Origin: Aquibium microcysteis
Lineage (GTDB): Bacteria > Pseudomonadota > Alphaproteobacteria > Rhizobiales > Rhizobiaceae
Direction of reading: 5' to 3'
DNA: 64,000 nucleotides
Assembly (NCBI RefSeq): GCF_014495845.1
Contig: NZ_CP061080.1
Location: forward strand, 5,074,001 to 5,138,000
Part shown: in pieces, positions 1 to 8,692 of the stretch
Position numbering within the stretch: the first letter of the stretch is position 1
Layout of the letters: every line of letters begins with the position of its first letter
Notes under the pieces: generated by a model
What the model was told of the DNA's origin: nothing
Seen by the model: only the letters and a program-made list of their open reading frames with translations
The model's database searches: none
Made by a program: the position numbers and the translations under genes

Positions 1-705
1 CGGGATCGTCCGGTCGATGCGCCCGTCGGGACGATGCCGCACGATCCGGCCGCCGGCGAAGAAGGCCATCCAGACGCAGCCGTCGACGTCGACGCAGGCG
101 CCGTCCGGGCGGTCGCCGGTGGCGGTGTGGTCGGCAAGGACGCGCCGGCTGCCGATGGTCCCGTCGTCGAGGTCGAGATCGTAGGCGAAGCTCAGGTGCC
201 GGCGGGTGTCGGTGAAGTAGAGCGTGCGCCCGTCGGGCGAAAACGCGATGCCGTTGGAGACGATGACGTCGCCCGCCATCGCGGTCGTGGTGCCGTCGGG
301 ATCGATCCGGTAGAGGCTGCCGGCCGGGCGATGCAGCTGGTTGTCCATCGTGCCGACCCAGAAGCGGCCGCGCGCGTCGACGCGGCCGTCGTTCAGCCGG
401 TTGTCGAGGCCGGGTTCGACCGAGGCGATGTCGGCGCGCGCACCGGTCTCGAGGTCGAGCGCGTAGAGGACGAGGTCCTCGGCCAGCAGCCGCCGCCCGT
501 CGGCCGCCAGCGCCTGCGTGCCGGCGAAGGTGCCCGGCAGCGGAGACTGCCCGTCGGCTCCGGTGGCGGGATCGAACCAGCGCAGTCTGGGGCGCTCGAT
601 GTCGACCCACCAGAGTTTCTGCGTGCGGTCGCACCAGAGCGGCGTCTCGCCGAGCTGGTCCTGCCCGGCGACCGCCACGTCGATGGTGACCGTCCGATCC
701 TTCAT
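1..705 (-). CDS. SMP-30/gluconolactonase-like hydrolase (3' end cut by window edge)
   Basis: Read on the minus strand from an ATG at 705, this gives 235 residues and then leaves the window. The order of motifs is that of the SMP-30/gluconolactonase/LRE six-bladed propeller family: LGETPLWCD near the start, then DGRVDARGRFWVGTMD, SNGIAFSPDGRTLYFTDT and PDGACVDVDGCVW. Members bind a divalent metal and open sugar lactones in the cytoplasm. It starts 7 bp after the dctM stop, so it is the last gene of the aroE-dctPQM operon. A lactonase here fits oxidation of a sugar acid or cyclitol carried in by the TRAP system; the actual lactone is unknown. Confidence 0.88.
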   Translation of the reverse strand, partial: MKDRTVTIDVAVAGQDQLGETPLWCDRTQKLWWVDIERPRLRWFDPATGADGQSPLPGTFAGTQALAADGRRLLAEDLVLYALDLETGARADIASVEPGLDNRLNDGRVDARGRFWVGTMDNQLHRPAGSLYRIDPDGTTTAMAGDVIVSNGIAFSPDGRTLYFTDTRRHLSFAYDLDLDDGTIGSRRVLADHTATGDRPDGACVDVDGCVWMAFFAGGRIVRHRPDGRIDRTIP

Positions 706-712
706 CGCCCGC

Positions 713-2014
713 CTATCCCTGATAGCCCAGCAGCCGCGGCAGGAAGAGCACGAGGTCCGGGACGAAGGTGATGATCGCCAGTGCGGCGAACAGGGCGTAG
801 AGGAACGGCATCAGGTCGCGGATGATCGAGGACAGCGGCGCCTTCGTGATGTTCTGGACGACGAAGAGCAGCAGTCCGTAGGGCGGGGTCACGAGGCCGA
901 TCATCGAATTGACCACGACGACGACGCCGAAATGCACCGGGTCGATGCCGAGCGCCTGGACGGTCGGGATGAAGATCGGCACGATGATCAGGAGGATCGC
1001 GCCGCCCTCCAGCACGCATCCGAGCGCGAGAAGCAGGAGATTGATGACGATCAGGAAGCCGATCTGCGACAGCTCGAACTGCTGCAGCCAGCCTGCCAGC
1101 ATTTCGGGCACGTTCTCGCGCGTGATCACGTAGTTGAAGGCGAGCGAGCCGGCGATCAGGATGCCGATGTTGGCGGTCGACCGGCCGCTGGACAGCAGCG
1201 CGCCGTAGAACTGGCCGAAATTGACGGAGCGGTAGAAGATCACCGAGACGAGCAGCGCATAGGCCGCGGCCGCGGCGGCCGCCTCCGTCGGCGTCATGAC
1301 GCCGCCGTAGATGCCGCCGAGCAGGATGACGGGCAGCATCAGCGCCGGAAAGGCGCGGAAGGTGATGCGGGGGAAGTCGCTGAGCGGCACGGCTTCGTCG
1401 ACCGGGAAGGCCCGCCGGCGCGCGAGCCAGGCGTTCATGAGGATGAGCACGAGGCCGATCAGCAGCCCCGGGATCATGCCGCCCGCGAAGAGATAGCCGA
1501 TCGAGGTGTCGGAGACGAGGGCGTAGAGCACCATCGGGATCGAGGGCGGAATGATCGGGCCGATCGTGGCGGAGGCCGCCGTGATGGCCGCCGCGTAGCT
1601 CGGCGTGTATTTGCCATCCTTGGTCATCATGTTGATGATGATGCGGCCCATGCCGACGGCGTCTGCGAGCGCCGATCCGGACATGCCCGAAAAGATCAGG
1701 CTGGAGACCACGTTGACGTGGCCGAGCCCGCCGCGGAACCGGCCGACCAGTGCCTGCGAGAACCGCAGCAGGCGGTCGGCGAGGCTGCCGACGTTCATGA
1801 TGTCGGCGGCGAGGATGAACAGCGGGATGGCCAGCAGCGTGTAGCTGTTGAACAGGCCCTGCAGCATGGTCTCGGCGGCGATCGAGGTGTCGAAGCCGGC
1901 GAGCGCCAGATAGAGGATCGTGCCGCAGATCATCGCCTCGCCGATGGGCAGGGCGAAGACGGCCAGCACGAGGATCAGCGCGAGCGAGGCGCCCAGCGGG
2001 TCAAGCATGCTCAT
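713..2014 (-). CDS. dctM: TRAP transporter large permease DctM (first system)
   Basis: This 433-aa, very hydrophobic protein has the usual DctM length and about 12 membrane segments. Family signatures are GGLGHVNVVSSLIFSGMSGS near residue 100, then GPIIPPSIPMVLY and VTPPYGLLLFV near the C-terminus. It is the sodium-coupled translocating subunit that takes substrate from the periplasmic DctP protein. The start MSML at 2014 overlaps the dctQ stop by 14 bp and was preferred over an upstream start inside dctQ. It lies between dctQ and the lactonase gene in one minus-strand operon. Confidence 0.93.
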   Translation of the reverse strand: MSMLDPLGASLALILVLAVFALPIGEAMICGTILYLALAGFDTSIAAETMLQGLFNSYTLLAIPLFILAADIMNVGSLADRLLRFSQALVGRFRGGLGHVNVVSSLIFSGMSGSALADAVGMGRIIINMMTKDGKYTPSYAAAITAASATIGPIIPPSIPMVLYALVSDTSIGYLFAGGMIPGLLIGLVLILMNAWLARRRAFPVDEAVPLSDFPRITFRAFPALMLPVILLGGIYGGVMTPTEAAAAAAAYALLVSVIFYRSVNFGQFYGALLSSGRSTANIGILIAGSLAFNYVITRENVPEMLAGWLQQFELSQIGFLIVINLLLLALGCVLEGGAILLIIVPIFIPTVQALGIDPVHFGVVVVVNSMIGLVTPPYGLLLFVVQNITKAPLSSIIRDLMPFLYALFAALAIITFVPDLVLFLPRLLGYQG

Positions 2015-2522
2015 CGGACACCGGTGCCTCGAGAGGGTCGTGATGGCCCGGACGGCCCGACAGTGCCCGCCAGACCGACAGGAGCGAGCGCAGAACCACG
2101 GCGACGGCAAAGGGAATGTAGACCGCGAAGACGATGTCGAAGCGGATGCGCAGGAAGGAGGTCCGCTCGATCGCCATGAAGGTGACGAAGTCCCAGGCCT
2201 TCGGGATCGACCAGGCGAAGATGCCGGCACAGGCGAGCCCGGCCACGACGTCCATGACGCGTCGCGCAGGCAGCGGAAGCAGCTGGTAGACGATGTCGAG
2301 CCGGATCGCGTCGTCGGCCTTCACCACGAAAGTGTAGCCGAAGAAGATGCCCCACAGCCAGGCGATGGTGACGTATTCGACCGTCCAGCCGAGCGGCAGG
2401 TTCAGGAAATAGCGGAAGACGATCTGCACGATGAAGGCGGCGAACATGCTGCCGAGCAGCAGCGCGAGGATGTTCTCCGCGCGCCGTGCGAGCCACCGTC
2501 CGATGCCCTGGAGCTTGTCCAT
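2001..2522 (-). CDS. dctQ: TRAP transporter small permease DctQ (first system)
   Basis: This 173-aa protein has four predicted membrane helices and the DctQ features VFRYFLNLPLGWTVEY and WLWGIFFGYTFVVKADDAIR. DctQ pairs with DctM to form the membrane part of a TRAP importer. The ATG at 2522 (MDKLQGIGRW) lies 62 bp downstream of dctP, and the intervening DNA forms a strong stem-loop. The end overlaps dctM, suggesting translational coupling. Confidence 0.92.
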   Translation of the reverse strand: MDKLQGIGRWLARRAENILALLLGSMFAAFIVQIVFRYFLNLPLGWTVEYVTIAWLWGIFFGYTFVVKADDAIRLDIVYQLLPLPARRVMDVVAGLACAGIFAWSIPKAWDFVTFMAIERTSFLRIRFDIVFAVYIPFAVAVVLRSLLSVWRALSGRPGHHDPLEAPVSDEHA

Positions 2523-2538
2523 CTCGTGTCCCCGCTCG

Positions 2539-2572
2539 CGACCGCACCGGCAACAGGGAGCCGGTGCGGTCG
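2539..2572 (-). terminator. Stem-loop between dctP and dctQ
   Basis: A perfect 13-bp inverted repeat (CGACCGCACCGGC with its complement) encloses an 8-nt loop. There is no U-run, so full termination is unlikely. In binding-protein transporter operons such structures usually protect the upstream binding-protein mRNA or partly terminate transcription, giving more binding protein than permease. That role is inferred from position. Confidence 0.7.
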
Positions 2573-2584
2573 TGGTCCGCCGCG

Positions 2585-3571
2585 TCAGAGTGCGTTGATC
2601 TTGTCGAGCAGGCCTTCGGGCCAGTCGGCCGAGAACTTGGAAGCCTTGTACTTCTCGAGCACGTGGTTGCGGAACGCTTCCTTGTTGGGCTCGTAGACCT
2701 CGAGGCCTTCGCCCTTGAAGAAGGCGACGAGTTCGGCTTCCTGGCGCAGCGTCTCCTCGTCCAGCGCCGCCTGGAAGTTCAGGGCGCATTCCTGCACCTT
2801 GGCCTGCTGCTCGGCCGTCATGCTTTCCCACTTCGACATCGAGATCGTGAACTGGTTGTTGGCGATCAGGTGTCCGGTCAGCACGATCTGGTCGGTGACC
2901 TCGTAGAACTTCATCGACTTGTTGGCGGGCAGGGGATTGTCCTGCGCGTCGATCGCGCCAGTCTGCAGGCCGGTATAGACCTCGGTGAAGGCCATCGGGG
3001 TGGGATTGGCGCCCAGCGCCTCGCCGACGAACTGCCAGCCCTCGCCGCCCGGCATGCGCAGCTTCACGCCAGCGAGGTCCGCCGGCTCCATGATCTTCTT
3101 GTCGCCGCGCAGGTTCAGGTGGCGCGTGCCGATGTAGGGATTGGCCAGCACCTTGACCTTCGCCTGCTCCTCGACCTGCTTCCAGAGATCGGCGAGCGGC
3201 TCGGGGCTCATGACCTTGCGCATGTGAGCATAGTCGCGGAACAGGTAGGCGGTGCCCAGGATGCTGGTCTGCGGCACCTGGTTGTAGAAATCGAAGATGG
3301 CGAGGTTCGCCATGTCGAGATTGCCGCGCTGCATGGCGGTCAGCTCGGTGCCCTGCTTGAACAGGGTGGCGCCGTGATAGGGCTTGAAGTCGAACTGGTC
3401 GCCGAGGCAGCCCCCGAACTCCTCGCGGAGCAGCTTCGAGCGGATGTCGGCGTCCTGGACTGTGTCGGAATAGACGAGCTGCACCTTGTCCTGCGCGACC
3501 GCCGCCGTGGCGGAGAGCGCGATGGCGAGTGCGGCCGCGCCGCCCATGAGCCGTGTCGTCAACGAATGCAT
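2585..3571 (-). CDS. dctP: TRAP transporter substrate-binding protein DctP (first system)
   Basis: This 328-aa protein starts with a Sec signal peptide (MHSLTTRLMGG, hydrophobic core, cleavage near AVAQ). The mature part is a DctP/TAXI-type periplasmic binding protein. The segment VKLRMPGGEGWQFVGEALG carries the conserved arginine that normally salt-bridges a substrate carboxylate, and ANPTPMAFTEVYTGLQTG follows. The start at 3571 has a good ribosome site (GGGAGG, 7 bp upstream). It sits between aroE and dctQ, so the cargo is probably an organic acid such as quinate, shikimate or a sugar acid; this is inference. Confidence 0.93.
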   Translation of the reverse strand: MHSLTTRLMGGAAALAIALSATAAVAQDKVQLVYSDTVQDADIRSKLLREEFGGCLGDQFDFKPYHGATLFKQGTELTAMQRGNLDMANLAIFDFYNQVPQTSILGTAYLFRDYAHMRKVMSPEPLADLWKQVEEQAKVKVLANPYIGTRHLNLRGDKKIMEPADLAGVKLRMPGGEGWQFVGEALGANPTPMAFTEVYTGLQTGAIDAQDNPLPANKSMKFYEVTDQIVLTGHLIANNQFTISMSKWESMTAEQQAKVQECALNFQAALDEETLRQEAELVAFFKGEGLEVYEPNKEAFRNHVLEKYKASKFSADWPEGLLDKINAL

Positions 3572-3662
3572 GTGAGTTCCTCCCTTTCGCGTTGTTCCGG
3601 GCGGCCGCGGCCGCACGGGTCTGTGTCCTCCCGGCCTGCGCCGGTCCGTCTGCCGCGGCGGC

Positions 3663-4574
3663 TCACCCGCCGGCTGCCTCGCCGAAGGCGACGAACGCCG
3701 CCCTCATTCGATTGGTGTCGGGCCTGACGCCGGAGAAGAGTTCGAAGGCCCGCACCGCCTGGAACAGCGCCATGCCGTCGCCCGGCAGCGTGCGGCAGCC
3801 CTTCTGCCGCGCCAGGCGCAGGAGCTCCGTCTCCAGCGGGAAATAGATGATGTCGGCCACCCAGCTGCCGGAGCGGATCAGCGCGGGATCGATCGGCGTG
3901 CCGGGAAGCTTGGCCATGCCGACCGGCGTCGCGTTGACGATGCCGTCGGCCGTCCCGGCCGCGGACGACGCCTCTGCCGCGACACAGCGTTCTTCGCCGA
4001 AGAAGCCGCAGAGCCGGCCGGCGAGCGCCTGCGCCCGTTCGGCTTCGGGATCGGCGATCGACAGGCGCTCGACGCCATTCTCCAGCAGCGCGTGCGCGAC
4101 GGCTGCGCCGGCCCCGCCCGCGCCCAGCAGCAGGACGTGCCCGCGCGCGGCGCCGGGCAGGCCGCGCCGGAAGCTTTCGGCGAAGCCCCACATGTCGGTA
4201 TTGTGGCCGAAGCGCCGGCCGTCGCGGAAGACGATCGTGTTGACCGCGCCGATCGACCGCGCTGCCGGCGACAGTTCGTCGAGCAGCGGCAGGACGACCT
4301 GCTTGTAAGGGAAGGTGACGTTCAGGCCGGAGAAGCCGAAATCCTCGGCGAAGCGGACGATCGACGTCACGTCGCCCGTCGCTCCACCCATCCGGTCGGT
4401 GTCGAGCAGCCGGTAGACGTAGGGAATGCCCAGCGCCTTGCCCTCGGCCTCGTGCATGGCCGGCGTGCGCGAGAGCTGGATGCCTTTGCCGAGAAGGCCG
4501 ACGAGGACCGTCCGCCCTGACGCTTCGGCAGCGACCGGACCGGTGTCGACGGCGTTCCCGACGCGATGACCCAC
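3663..4574 (-). CDS. aroE: Shikimate/quinate 5-dehydrogenase
   Basis: This 303-aa AroE-family protein shows the substrate domain motif SRTPAMHEAE, the catalytic lysine in LNVTFPYKQ, GAVNTI, the catalytic aspartate in HNTDMWGF, and the NAD(P) Rossmann loop LLGAGGAGAA. The GTG start at 4574 was chosen because GGGAGG lies 6 bp before it; an upstream ATG would add 24 unlike residues. It is the first gene of an operon with a TRAP importer and a lactonase, which suggests catabolic oxidation of quinate or shikimate rather than aromatic amino acid synthesis. A type II dehydroquinase lies at 20.5 kb. Which direction the enzyme runs is inferred. Confidence 0.9.
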   Translation of the reverse strand: MGHRVGNAVDTGPVAAEASGRTVLVGLLGKGIQLSRTPAMHEAEGKALGIPYVYRLLDTDRMGGATGDVTSIVRFAEDFGFSGLNVTFPYKQVVLPLLDELSPAARSIGAVNTIVFRDGRRFGHNTDMWGFAESFRRGLPGAARGHVLLLGAGGAGAAVAHALLENGVERLSIADPEAERAQALAGRLCGFFGEERCVAAEASSAAGTADGIVNATPVGMAKLPGTPIDPALIRSGSWVADIIYFPLETELLRLARQKGCRTLPGDGMALFQAVRAFELFSGVRPDTNRMRAAFVAFGEAAGG

Positions 4575-4647
4575 GCAAATCCTCCCTGATCCGGCACGTC
4601 GCGGACGACCTCCATCGTCCGCCGCCGGGTGATTGTGCGTAGACAAT

Positions 4648-4695
4648 GTACGGGACGGTTAATTCTGTCAAGGGCTTTGTACGAGGCGGTTAATT
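4648..4695. promoter_or_regulatory. Paired 17-bp direct repeats in the aroE/tetR divergent region
   Basis: GTACGGGACGGTTAATT (4648-4664) and GTACGAGGCGGTTAATT (4679-4695) differ at two bases and start 31 bp apart, about three helical turns, so bound proteins would lie on the same face. They occupy the 156-bp gap between the aroE operon and the divergent TetR gene. They are the best candidates for the operator of that regulator and would control both directions. Confidence 0.6.
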
Positions 4696-4730
4696 GGTGT
4701 ATGCGTCTGCTGCGACGGGAGGAGACAGGC

Positions 4731-5390
4731 ATGGGCGAGGGCATCGGTCCGGTGGAGAAACCCGGCCGCGGCGGGTGGAAGCAGGACCCGGAGGGCGTGC
4801 GCAGCAACATCGTCGCGGTGGCGATGGCGGAGTTCGCGCAGAACGGGCTGTCGGGCGCGCGCATCGACGAGATCGCGGCCAAGACGCTGACCTCCAAGCG
4901 GATGATCTACTACTATTTCGGCGACAAGGAGGGGCTCTACCGCACTGTCCTGGAGGAAGCCTACCGCAAGGTCCGCAGCGGCGAGCAGGCGCTCGACCTC
5001 GAGCATCTGGCCCCGGACGCCGCGCTGGCGAGGCTGGTCGAGTTCACCTTCGACCATCACAGTTCCAATCCCGACTTCATCCGCATCGTGATGATCGAGA
5101 ACATCCATCACGGCGCCTATCTCGAGCAGTCCGACCTGATCGCGACCCTCAACGAGGGGGCGATCCGCAAGCTGGAGGACATCTGCGCCCGCGGCCGCGC
5201 GGCGGGGCTGTTCCGCTCGGAGATCGAGCCGCTGGAACTGCACTGGATGATCAGCGCGCTCTCCTTCTTCAACGTCTCCAACCGGCCGACCTTCTCGCGC
5301 ATCTTCGGCCCGGCGCTGTTCGGCGCCGCGGGCCAGAAGACGCTGCGCGGCCACGCCGTCGAAATGGTCATGCGCTTCGTCAGGGCCTGA
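4731..5390 (+). CDS. TetR-family transcriptional regulator (NicS-like C-terminal domain)
   Basis: This 219-aa protein has the TetR helix-turn-helix near residues 23-70 (NGLSGARIDEIAAK, then SKRMIYYYFGDKEGLY). The C-terminal half (FIRIVMIENIHHG, then RKLEDICARGRAAGLFR) resembles the NicS/PsrA-type ligand domain. The ATG at 4731 follows GGGAGGAGACAGGC, which decides the start. It is divergent from the aroE-TRAP operon and heads the esterase-DUF3237 genes, so it probably represses both; the 17-bp direct repeats upstream are likely sites. The ligand is unknown. Confidence 0.92.
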   Translation: MGEGIGPVEKPGRGGWKQDPEGVRSNIVAVAMAEFAQNGLSGARIDEIAAKTLTSKRMIYYYFGDKEGLYRTVLEEAYRKVRSGEQALDLEHLAPDAALARLVEFTFDHHSSNPDFIRIVMIENIHHGAYLEQSDLIATLNEGAIRKLEDICARGRAAGLFRSEIEPLELHWMISALSFFNVSNRPTFSRIFGPALFGAAGQKTLRGHAVEMVMRFVRA

Positions 5391-5419
5391 CCGAAAACCG
5401 GAATGCGAAAGGACGATCG

Positions 5420-6352
5420 ATGCTCGATCCCGAACTGAAGCCGTTTCTCGACGAATGGCAGCGGCAATGGGCGAAACTGCCGCCGAACGCGACGCCGCAG
5501 GACCGCCGCGCGCATTTCGAGGTGGTGGCCGCCGAAATGCGGCTGCCGACGCCCGACGGCGTCTCGACCGACCACGTGGAGTGGATCGAAACGCCCGCCG
5601 GCGCCGTTCGCGTGCGCATCTTCCGCCACGACGGCGACGGCCCGCAGCCCTGCCTGATCTACATGCATGGCGGCGCCTGGATGCAGGGCAGCCCCGAGAC
5701 GCACTGGGACATCACCGCCCGCATCGCCGCCGCCAACCGCCAGACGGTGATCAGCGTCGACTATGCGCTCGCGCCCGAGCATCCCTTTCCCGCCGCCGTC
5801 GTGCAGTGCGGCGCGGTGGTGGAATGGGCCTTCGCCAACGCCGGCGCGCTCGGTCTCGACGCATCGCGCATCGCCATCGGCGGCGACAGCGCCGGCGGCA
5901 ACCTCGCCGCGGCCACGGCGCTCAAGTTCCGCGGCTCGGACTGCCCGCTGCATGCGCAGCTGCTGATCTACCCGGCCGTCGAGTTCGAACAGGCGCGGCC
6001 GTCCTTCACGGAAAACGCGAACGGTCCGCTGCTGACGACGGCCGGCATGCCGGCCGTGAACGCCATGTACATGCCCAACGCGGCCGACCGGGTCGACCCG
6101 CTCGCGGCACCCCTGAAGGCGAAGGACCATTCGGGCCTGCCGCCGGCCTTCGTGGCGGTGGCCGAGCACGACCCGCTGCGCGACGACGGCGTCGCCTACG
6201 CCGAAGCGCTGGAGGCGGCGGGCGTGCCGGTCGTCCTGCACCGCGGCACGGGCCTGATCCACGGCTACCTGCGGGCGATGGACTATTGCACCGCCAGCCG
6301 CGACGCCCTCGCGGCCATGTGCGCCTGGCTCGACGCGCGCAACCGGGCCTGA
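5420..6352 (+). CDS. Alpha/beta hydrolase of the hormone-sensitive-lipase family
   Basis: This 310-aa esterase-type enzyme has the oxyanion motif MHGGAWMQG, the nucleophile elbow GGDSAGGN, the acid in EHDPLRDDG and the histidine in IHGYLRAM, so the Ser-Asp-His triad is complete. The family hydrolyses carboxylic esters or lactones in the cytoplasm. AAAGGACGATCG precedes the ATG. It follows the TetR gene by 29 bp and precedes a DUF3237 gene by 4 bp, so all three are probably co-transcribed. The substrate is not apparent; an ester feeding the neighbouring acid pathway is plausible. Confidence 0.9.
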   Translation: MLDPELKPFLDEWQRQWAKLPPNATPQDRRAHFEVVAAEMRLPTPDGVSTDHVEWIETPAGAVRVRIFRHDGDGPQPCLIYMHGGAWMQGSPETHWDITARIAAANRQTVISVDYALAPEHPFPAAVVQCGAVVEWAFANAGALGLDASRIAIGGDSAGGNLAAATALKFRGSDCPLHAQLLIYPAVEFEQARPSFTENANGPLLTTAGMPAVNAMYMPNAADRVDPLAAPLKAKDHSGLPPAFVAVAEHDPLRDDGVAYAEALEAAGVPVVLHRGTGLIHGYLRAMDYCTASRDALAAMCAWLDARNRA

Positions 6353-6356
6353 CGCG

Positions 6357-6827
6357 ATGACGCCCGCGACGCCCGCGCTGGAACACGTCTTCACCATCGC
6401 GGCGGAGATCGGCAAGCCGCTCTCCGGCGGCCGGTCCGCCGCGGGGGAGCGGCTGCACATCCCGATCCTCGGCGGCACGGTGGCCGGGCCCAAGCTTTCC
6501 GGCACCATCCGGCCCGGCGGCTCCGACTGGCCGCTGATCCGGCCGGACGGGACGAGCGAGATCGAGGCGACCTACACGGTCGTGGCCGACGACGGCACGC
6601 CGATCCTGGTGCGCAACGCCGGGCTGCGGGCCTCGGCGCCGGAGGTGCTGGCGCGGCTGCGGGCCGGCGAGGCCGTCGGACCCGAAGAGTACTACTTCCG
6701 CTCGGCTCCGCGATTCGACGTGCCCGACGGACCGCACGCCTGGCTGCGCGACCGCCTGTTCGTGGCGAGCCTCGCGCCGGACCCCGCTGCCGGGCGGATC
6801 GTCATCGACGTCTACGCCGTGTCCTGA
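6357..6827 (+). CDS. DUF3237 (UPF0311) family protein
   Basis: This 156-aa protein matches DUF3237 by its layout: LEHVFTIAAEIGKPLSGG at the N-terminus, ILGGTVAGPKLSGTIRPGG, then YYFRSAPRFDVPDGPHAWL and a short C-terminal strand. DUF3237 proteins are small beta-barrels found beside aromatic and ester catabolic genes; their function is not established. It lies 4 bp after the esterase and its last 16 bp overlap the convergent FAD oxidoreductase gene. Confidence 0.85.
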   Translation: MTPATPALEHVFTIAAEIGKPLSGGRSAAGERLHIPILGGTVAGPKLSGTIRPGGSDWPLIRPDGTSEIEATYTVVADDGTPILVRNAGLRASAPEVLARLRAGEAVGPEEYYFRSAPRFDVPDGPHAWLRDRLFVASLAPDPAAGRIVIDVYAVS

Positions 6828-8590
6828 GACGCCGGCCGCGGCGCTGGCGGCAGAATACGACCGGAGCCGGGCGGAGCCTTGCGCGCCGCATGGGTGGCCG
6901 CGACGTAGCCGAAGACGATGCCCGGGCCGATCGTGATGCCTGGCCCCGGATAGACGCCGCCCATGATCGACTGCATGTCGTTGCCGACGGCATAGAGGTT
7001 CTCCACCGGCGTGCCGTCCTCGCGCAGCACCCGCGCCTCGGCATCGGTGACGAAGCCCTGGGCGCTGCCGATGTCGCAGGGATAGAGCCTGACGGCGTAG
7101 AAGGGCGGCGTCTCGATGGGACCCAGCGTCGGGTTGGGGCCATGCGAGGCGTCGCCGTTGGCGCGCTGGTAGACGGTCGAGCCGCGGCCGAATTCGCTGT
7201 CGACGCCGCTCGCCGCATGGTCCTTCATCCGCGCCAGGGTCTGCTCGAGGGTCGCGGCGTCGATGCCCAGGCGCTCCGCCAACTCGCGCGGCGTGCGGCC
7301 CGCCACGACATAGCCCGAGGCGAGGTAGCGTTTCAGCCCGCGCGCGCCGGGCCGCACCATGCCGAGACCATATTTCCGCATGGCGGTGCTGTCGGCGATC
7401 AGGAAGGCCGGGATGGTGGAGCCGTTTTCGTCGCGCTCGATCATCGTCGCTCCGAACAGATGATACGAGATGCTCTCGTTGACGAAGCGCCGACCGTCTC
7501 GCCCGACGCAGACCGTCCCCGGTTTGGCGCGGTCGAAGACGAAATGCGGGAATACCGCCAGCGACCCGTCGGCGCGGCGGTTCACCGAACAGGGCGCCCA
7601 GAAGCAGGACTGCCAGGCGTCGCGGCCGTGGAACCCGCCGAGTTCCATCGCCATCGCGTGCAACTCGCCCTTCGGCCCCGGTGCGCCCGGGCCGAAGCCC
7701 GGGACCGACGCCGGGACATAGCGCGCGCGCATCGCCTCGTTTCCGGCGAAACCGCCGCTGGCCAGGACGACGCCGCGCGTCACGCGGACGCGGCGCGTCG
7801 CGTCGCCCTGCGTGACGACGAGGCCGTCGACCGTGCCGTCCGTCGCGAGGATCTCGTCGACGCGCGCGTCGGTGGCGATGTCGACCCCGGCCCGGCGCGC
7901 GGCCAGCAGCAGGTGGCCGACGAGCGCGTTGCCCATCACCAGCCGCGTGCCGCGACGATGGCGCAGCCGGTCGGCGGCGTGGCGCCCGACGAGCTTCAGC
8001 GCGTGCGCGAAGGCCCGGGCGGAGCGCGTCATCGTCAACAGGCTGGCGATGTCGTCGCGGTCGACCATCATGCCGCCGAGGAGGGTGAATTCGGGGATCG
8101 GCGGCCGGACGAGGTCGAAGTCGGCGCCGAGCAGCCGGCCGTCGAACGGAACCGGCTCCAGCGCGCGGCCGAAACGCGTCGAGCCCTCGATGTCGGAGAG
8201 ATAGTCGGGGTGGAACGGCCGCGCACGCAGCCGCACGCCGGCCTCGTCCTCGAGGAACGCGACCGCCTCCGGACCCGCCGCCAGGAAGCGGTCGCGCAGG
8301 GCCCTGGGCGAACGGTTGCCGACGGCTCGGTCGAGGTAGCCGGCGGCCCTGGCGGTGTCGTCGTCGGCGTTCAGCGCCTGCGCGTGGCGCGTGTTCGGCA
8401 CCCACAGCGTGCCTGCCGAATAGGCCGACGTGCCGCCGACATGGGCGGTGCGCTCGACGAGGAGGACGCGGCAGCCCAGACGCGCCGCTGTCGCCGCGCA
8501 GGCGAGGCCGGCAGCGCCGGCGCCCAGCACCGCGACGTCGTAGACGGCATCGTCGGCCATCGCGGCGACGAAACGGTCGCTGCGCATCAT
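6812..8590 (-). CDS. FAD-dependent oxidoreductase (fumarate reductase/ketosteroid dehydrogenase-like)
   Basis: This 592-aa flavoprotein begins with a dinucleotide fold (VAVLGAGAAGLACAATAARLG). The C-terminal flavin segment is ENLYAVGNDMQSIMGGVYPG followed by GITIGPGIVFGYVAA. This arrangement is typical of the FAD_binding_2 group, which includes 3-ketosteroid dehydrogenase and fumarate reductase flavoproteins that introduce or reduce an alpha,beta double bond. The next gene upstream on the same strand is the GntR regulator, about 100 bp away. The substrate cannot be read from sequence; the setting suggests a cyclic acid. Confidence 0.9.
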   Translation of the reverse strand: MMRSDRFVAAMADDAVYDVAVLGAGAAGLACAATAARLGCRVLLVERTAHVGGTSAYSAGTLWVPNTRHAQALNADDDTARAAGYLDRAVGNRSPRALRDRFLAAGPEAVAFLEDEAGVRLRARPFHPDYLSDIEGSTRFGRALEPVPFDGRLLGADFDLVRPPIPEFTLLGGMMVDRDDIASLLTMTRSARAFAHALKLVGRHAADRLRHRRGTRLVMGNALVGHLLLAARRAGVDIATDARVDEILATDGTVDGLVVTQGDATRRVRVTRGVVLASGGFAGNEAMRARYVPASVPGFGPGAPGPKGELHAMAMELGGFHGRDAWQSCFWAPCSVNRRADGSLAVFPHFVFDRAKPGTVCVGRDGRRFVNESISYHLFGATMIERDENGSTIPAFLIADSTAMRKYGLGMVRPGARGLKRYLASGYVVAGRTPRELAERLGIDAATLEQTLARMKDHAASGVDSEFGRGSTVYQRANGDASHGPNPTLGPIETPPFYAVRLYPCDIGSAQGFVTDAEARVLREDGTPVENLYAVGNDMQSIMGGVYPGPGITIGPGIVFGYVAATHAARKAPPGSGRILPPAPRPASQDTA

Positions 8591-8692
8591 CCGATCCTCC
8601 GCCCGCCCAGACGTGCGCCGCCTGCCCCGCGGGCGGGGAGGGCGTGGCTCGTCGGGCTGCCGACCCGGGTCCGGGTGGTCGGCCGGTGCGCG

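Noticed and set aside
34..2179. Long plus-strand frames over the first 2 kb (34-771, 518-2179)
   Set aside because: They are antisense to the lactonase and dctM genes, have Arg/Asp/Gly-rich composition and match no family. High GC creates many such frames throughout the window.
8620..8660. CCCCGCGGGCGGGG as a terminator between the FAD oxidoreductase and GntR genes
   Set aside because: The stem is only 6 bp with a 2-nt centre and no U-run; such GC palindromes are common by chance here.
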